From: Stutzerimonas kunmingensis
GTDB lineage: Bacteria > Pseudomonadota > Gammaproteobacteria > Pseudomonadales > Pseudomonadaceae
Direction of reading: 5' to 3'
Assembly (NCBI RefSeq): GCF_014764705.1
Contig: NZ_JACXXG010000004.1
Coordinates: 186,001 to 250,000, forward strand
Length of the DNA stretch: 64,000 nucleotides
Every line of letters begins with the position of its first letter. The stretch's first letter is position 1. The position numbers and the translations under genes were made by a program. Of this stretch, positions 60,243 to 64,000 are shown piece by piece. The notes below the pieces were generated by a model. That model was not told where the DNA came from and ran no database searches. It saw nothing but the letters and a program-made list of their open reading frames with translations.

Positions 60243-61553
60243 ATGACCGCTCCCTCCGCCATTCGTCGACTCAACGCTGCCGATGCCGACTTCGCACGTC
60301 ATCTGGATCATCTGTTGAGCTGGGAAAGCGTTTCCGACGATGGCGTAAACGAGCGAGTGCTGGAGATCATCAAGGCTGTGCGCGAGCGCGGCGATGCTGC
60401 GCTGGTAGAGCTGACCCAGCGCTTCGATGGATTACAGGTCGCCTCCATGGCTGATCTGATCCTGCCGCGCGCACGTCTGGAGCAGGCCCTCGAGCGGATT
60501 ACCCCAGAACAGCGCGAGGCCCTCGAAATTGCTGCCGAGCGGGTGCGCAGCTATCACGAGCGGCAGAAACAGGACTCCTGGACCTATACCGAAGCCGACG
60601 GCACGGTGCTGGGGCAGAAAGTCACCCCGCTGGACCGCGCCGGTCTCTACGTGCCGGGCGGCAAGGCATCCTATCCATCGTCGGTGCTGATGAACGCCAT
60701 TCCGGCCAAGGTTGCTGGTGTGCCGGAAGTGGTCATGGTCGTGCCTACCCCGCGTGGCGAGCTCAATGAGTTGGTGCTCGCGGCGGCCTGCATTGCCGGC
60801 GTCGATCGGGTCTTTACCATCGGTGGTGCGCAGGCGGTCGCGGCGCTGGCCTACGGTACCGAGAGCGTGCCGCCGGTGGACAAGATCGTCGGCCCGGGCA
60901 ACATCTATGTTGCTACTGCTAAGCGTCACGTATTCGGCAAGGTTGGTATCGACATGATTGCAGGCCCGTCGGAAATCCTGGTGGTCTGCGACGGCCAGAC
61001 CGACCCGGACTGGATCGCCATGGACCTGTTCTCCCAGGCCGAGCATGACGAGGATGCCCAGTCGATTCTGGTCAGCCCGGATGCCGCTTTCCTTGATCGC
61101 GTCGCCGAAAGCATCGCCCGCCTGCTGCCGACGCTGGAGCGTGCCGATATTGCCCGTACCTCCATCGAAGGCCGTGGTGCGCTGATTCAGGTGGCCGACA
61201 TGCAGGAGGCGATCGATGTCGCCAACCGTATCGCGCCTGAGCACCTGGAGCTTTCGGTCGCCGAGCCGGAGCAATGGCTGCCGCAGATTCGGCATGCCGG
61301 CGCGATCTTCATGGGGCGTTACACCGCCGAGGCGCTGGGCGATTACTGCGCTGGCCCGAACCATGTGCTGCCGACCTCGGGCACGGCGCGCTTCTCCTCG
61401 CCGCTGGGTGTGTATGACTTCCAGAAGCGCTCGTCGATCATCAATTGCTCGGCCGAGGGTGCCTCGACGTTGGGCAAGGTGGCGTCGGTGCTGGCGCGCG
61501 GCGAATCGCTGACGGCGCATGCGCGCAGCGCCGAGTACCGCATCAAGAGCTGA
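60243..61553 (+). CDS. hisD: histidinol dehydrogenase
   Basis: Zn2+ enzyme that oxidises histidinol to histidine in two NAD+ steps. 436 residues from ATG 60243 (GAGG six bases upstream; an earlier ATG at 60231 is in frame). The HisD signatures are clear: [20 protein letters not shown] (shown split), [35 protein letters not shown] and APEHLEL. Followed by hisC. Confidence 0.97.
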   Translation: MTAPSAIRRLNAADADFARHLDHLLSWESVSDDGVNERVLEIIKAVRERGDAALVELTQRFDGLQVASMADLILPRARLEQALERITPEQREALEIAAERVRSYHERQKQDSWTYTEADGTVLGQKVTPLDRAGLYVPGGKASYPSSVLMNAIPAKVAGVPEVVMVVPTPRGELNELVLAAACIAGVDRVFTIGGAQAVAALAYGTESVPPVDKIVGPGNIYVATAKRHVFGKVGIDMIAGPSEILVVCDGQTDPDWIAMDLFSQAEHDEDAQSILVSPDAAFLDRVAESIARLLPTLERADIARTSIEGRGALIQVADMQEAIDVANRIAPEHLELSVAEPEQWLPQIRHAGAIFMGRYTAEALGDYCAGPNHVLPTSGTARFSSPLGVYDFQKRSSIINCSAEGASTLGKVASVLARGESLTAHARSAEYRIKS

Positions 61554-61665
61554 CGCTGGGCGGCCGGCACGGACTGGCTCATGCCCGTTCGCCGTCGCCA
61601 CTCGGCAACGCGTTTTGAACTATCGCCTCACGACCAACCGATCACTTTCGAGGAGAGAAGGGCAG

Positions 61666-62712
61666 ATGAGCAAATTCTGGAGCCCCTTCGTCAAGGACCT
61701 GGTGCCCTATGTGCCGGGTGAGCAGCCCAAGCTGAGCAAGCTGGTCAAGCTCAACACCAACGAGAACCCCTATGGCCCATCGCCACGTGCGATCACCGCG
61801 ATGCAGGCCGAGCTCAACGACGGTCTGCGGCTGTATCCGGACCCGAACGGCGAGCGGCTGAAGCACGCCGTGGCCGAATATTACGGTGTGTGCCCAGCTC
61901 AGGTCTTCGTCGGCAATGGCTCGGACGAAGTGCTAGCCCATGCCTTTCATGGTTTGTTCCAGCATGACCGCCCGCTGCTGTTTCCTGATATCAGCTACAG
62001 CTTCTACCCGGTGTACTGTGGGCTGTATGGCATCGCCTACGAAACCGTCGCGCTCGATGAACAGTTCCAGATCGATGTGGCCGATTACAACCGGCCGAAC
62101 GGCGGCATCATCTTCCCTAACCCGAATGCGCCGACTGGCTGCCTGCTTCCACTTCAGGCGATCGAGCAGCTATTGCAGGCGAACACTGAATCCGTGGTGC
62201 TGATCGATGAGGCCTATGTGGATTTCGGCGGTGAGTCTGCCATCGCATTGGTGGACCGTTATCCGAATCTGCTGGTGACGCAGACGCTGTCCAAGTCGCG
62301 TTCGCTGGCCGGTCTTCGGGTGGGGCTGGCGGTCGGCCATCCGGATCTGATCGAGGCGCTGGAGCGGATCAAGAACAGCTTCAATTCCTACCCGCTGGAC
62401 CGTATCGCCATCGCCGGCGCCGCGGCGGCGTTCGAGGATCGCGCCCATTTCCAGCAGACCTGTCAGCAGGTCATCGACAGTCGCGAGGCGGTAGTCACGG
62501 CGATGCAGGGGCTGGGGTTCGAGGTTCTGCCATCGGCGGCGAACTTCATTTTCGCACGCCATCCGCAGCGCGATGCGGCCGCGGTAGCCGCGAGCCTGCG
62601 CGAGCAGGGCGTGATCGTGCGGCATTTCAAGCAGCCACGTATCGAGCAGTTCTTGCGTATCACCATCGGTACGCCGGAGCAGAATCACGCGCTGTTGGCT
62701 GCGCTCGGCTGA
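61666..62712 (+). CDS. hisC: histidinol-phosphate aminotransferase
   Basis: PLP aminotransferase in histidine biosynthesis, 348 residues from ATG 61666 (GAGGAGAG upstream). [20 protein letters not shown]-like FVGNGSDEV, and the Schiff-base lysine in [14 protein letters not shown] are present. The last gene of hisG-hisD-hisC, convergent with algW. Confidence 0.95.
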   Translation: MSKFWSPFVKDLVPYVPGEQPKLSKLVKLNTNENPYGPSPRAITAMQAELNDGLRLYPDPNGERLKHAVAEYYGVCPAQVFVGNGSDEVLAHAFHGLFQHDRPLLFPDISYSFYPVYCGLYGIAYETVALDEQFQIDVADYNRPNGGIIFPNPNAPTGCLLPLQAIEQLLQANTESVVLIDEAYVDFGGESAIALVDRYPNLLVTQTLSKSRSLAGLRVGLAVGHPDLIEALERIKNSFNSYPLDRIAIAGAAAAFEDRAHFQQTCQQVIDSREAVVTAMQGLGFEVLPSAANFIFARHPQRDAAAVAASLREQGVIVRHFKQPRIEQFLRITIGTPEQNHALLAALG

Positions 62713-62817
62713 CGCTGAGTCTGGTTCGGGCAGGCTTACTGCATGCCCTTGCCGACCTTGCGGTGGAAGGGGCGCAGCATGTTGCGGCATTTCCCTCTTT
62801 TGGCAGGAGCGTCATCG

Positions 62818-63972
<1,155 letters not shown>

Positions 63973-64000
63973 CGCGCAGGGGTCCGGGCAGAGTTGCGGG

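Overview
The window is chromosomal DNA from a gammaproteobacterium of the Pseudomonas / Stutzerimonas (P. stutzeri-group) type. The evidence is high G+C, very dense gene packing, typical Pseudomonas protein families (RoxSR, AlgW, NPr/PtsN/RapZ behind rpoN, SpeC) and a gene order that, from memory, follows the P. aeruginosa stretch running from speC back to algW. The species is not proven. I see no rRNA, tRNA, CRISPR array, transposase or prophage gene.

Layout. (1) 1-4320: end of a fructose PTS operon (tail of fruK, then fruA with a strong terminator) and a membrane PQQ glucose dehydrogenase. (2) 4318-5650: a repeat-rich patch containing a second, diverged copy of the last codons of the dehydrogenase gene, about 2.3 copies of a ~230-bp tandem unit, and a small DUF559 nuclease-like gene whose 3' end lies in the third unit. 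(3) 5646-7229: release factor 3. (4) 7530-20100: an iron-acquisition island with three TonB-dependent receptors and, between the second and third, a four-gene set (PepSY membrane protein, DUF2271 protein, DUF4198 protein, membrane-anchored diflavin reductase). This looks like an electron-transfer module for releasing imported iron. The ornithine decarboxylase gene speC sits inside this region.

(5) 20277-28700: SIMPL-domain protein, RoxS/RoxR redox two-component system, AEC transporter, an envelope operon (M23 peptidase, small coiled-coil membrane protein, bactofilin), tandem Ca2+/Na+ antiporter paralogues and an RlpA-like lipoprotein. (6) 28834-46800: gatCAB diverging from mreBCD, then an unusual periplasmic coiled-coil/PEGA-like protein, maf, rng, yhdP, a nitrilase-family gene, tldD, darP/yjgA and pmbA. 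(7) 46846-53841, minus strand: kdsD-kdsC-lptC-lptA-lptB (Kdo synthesis and LPS transport), then rpoN-hpf-ptsN-rapZ-ptsO (sigma-54 and nitrogen-PTS). (8) 54123-62712, plus strand: mlaFEDCB (outer-membrane lipid asymmetry), a PsiE-like membrane protein, ibaG, murA, hisG, hisD and hisC. (9) 62818-63972: algW on the minus strand.

Much of the window therefore serves envelope building: cell shape, LPS, phospholipid asymmetry, peptidoglycan precursors and envelope stress. The accessory part is the iron island and the repeat patch beside gcd. The least ordinary observations are the split PepSY/diflavin reductase module, twin 15-bp palindromes upstream of the first receptor, a probable non-AUG (AUC) start of mreC, the duplicated gcd tail, and a coiled-coil gene inserted between mreD and maf.
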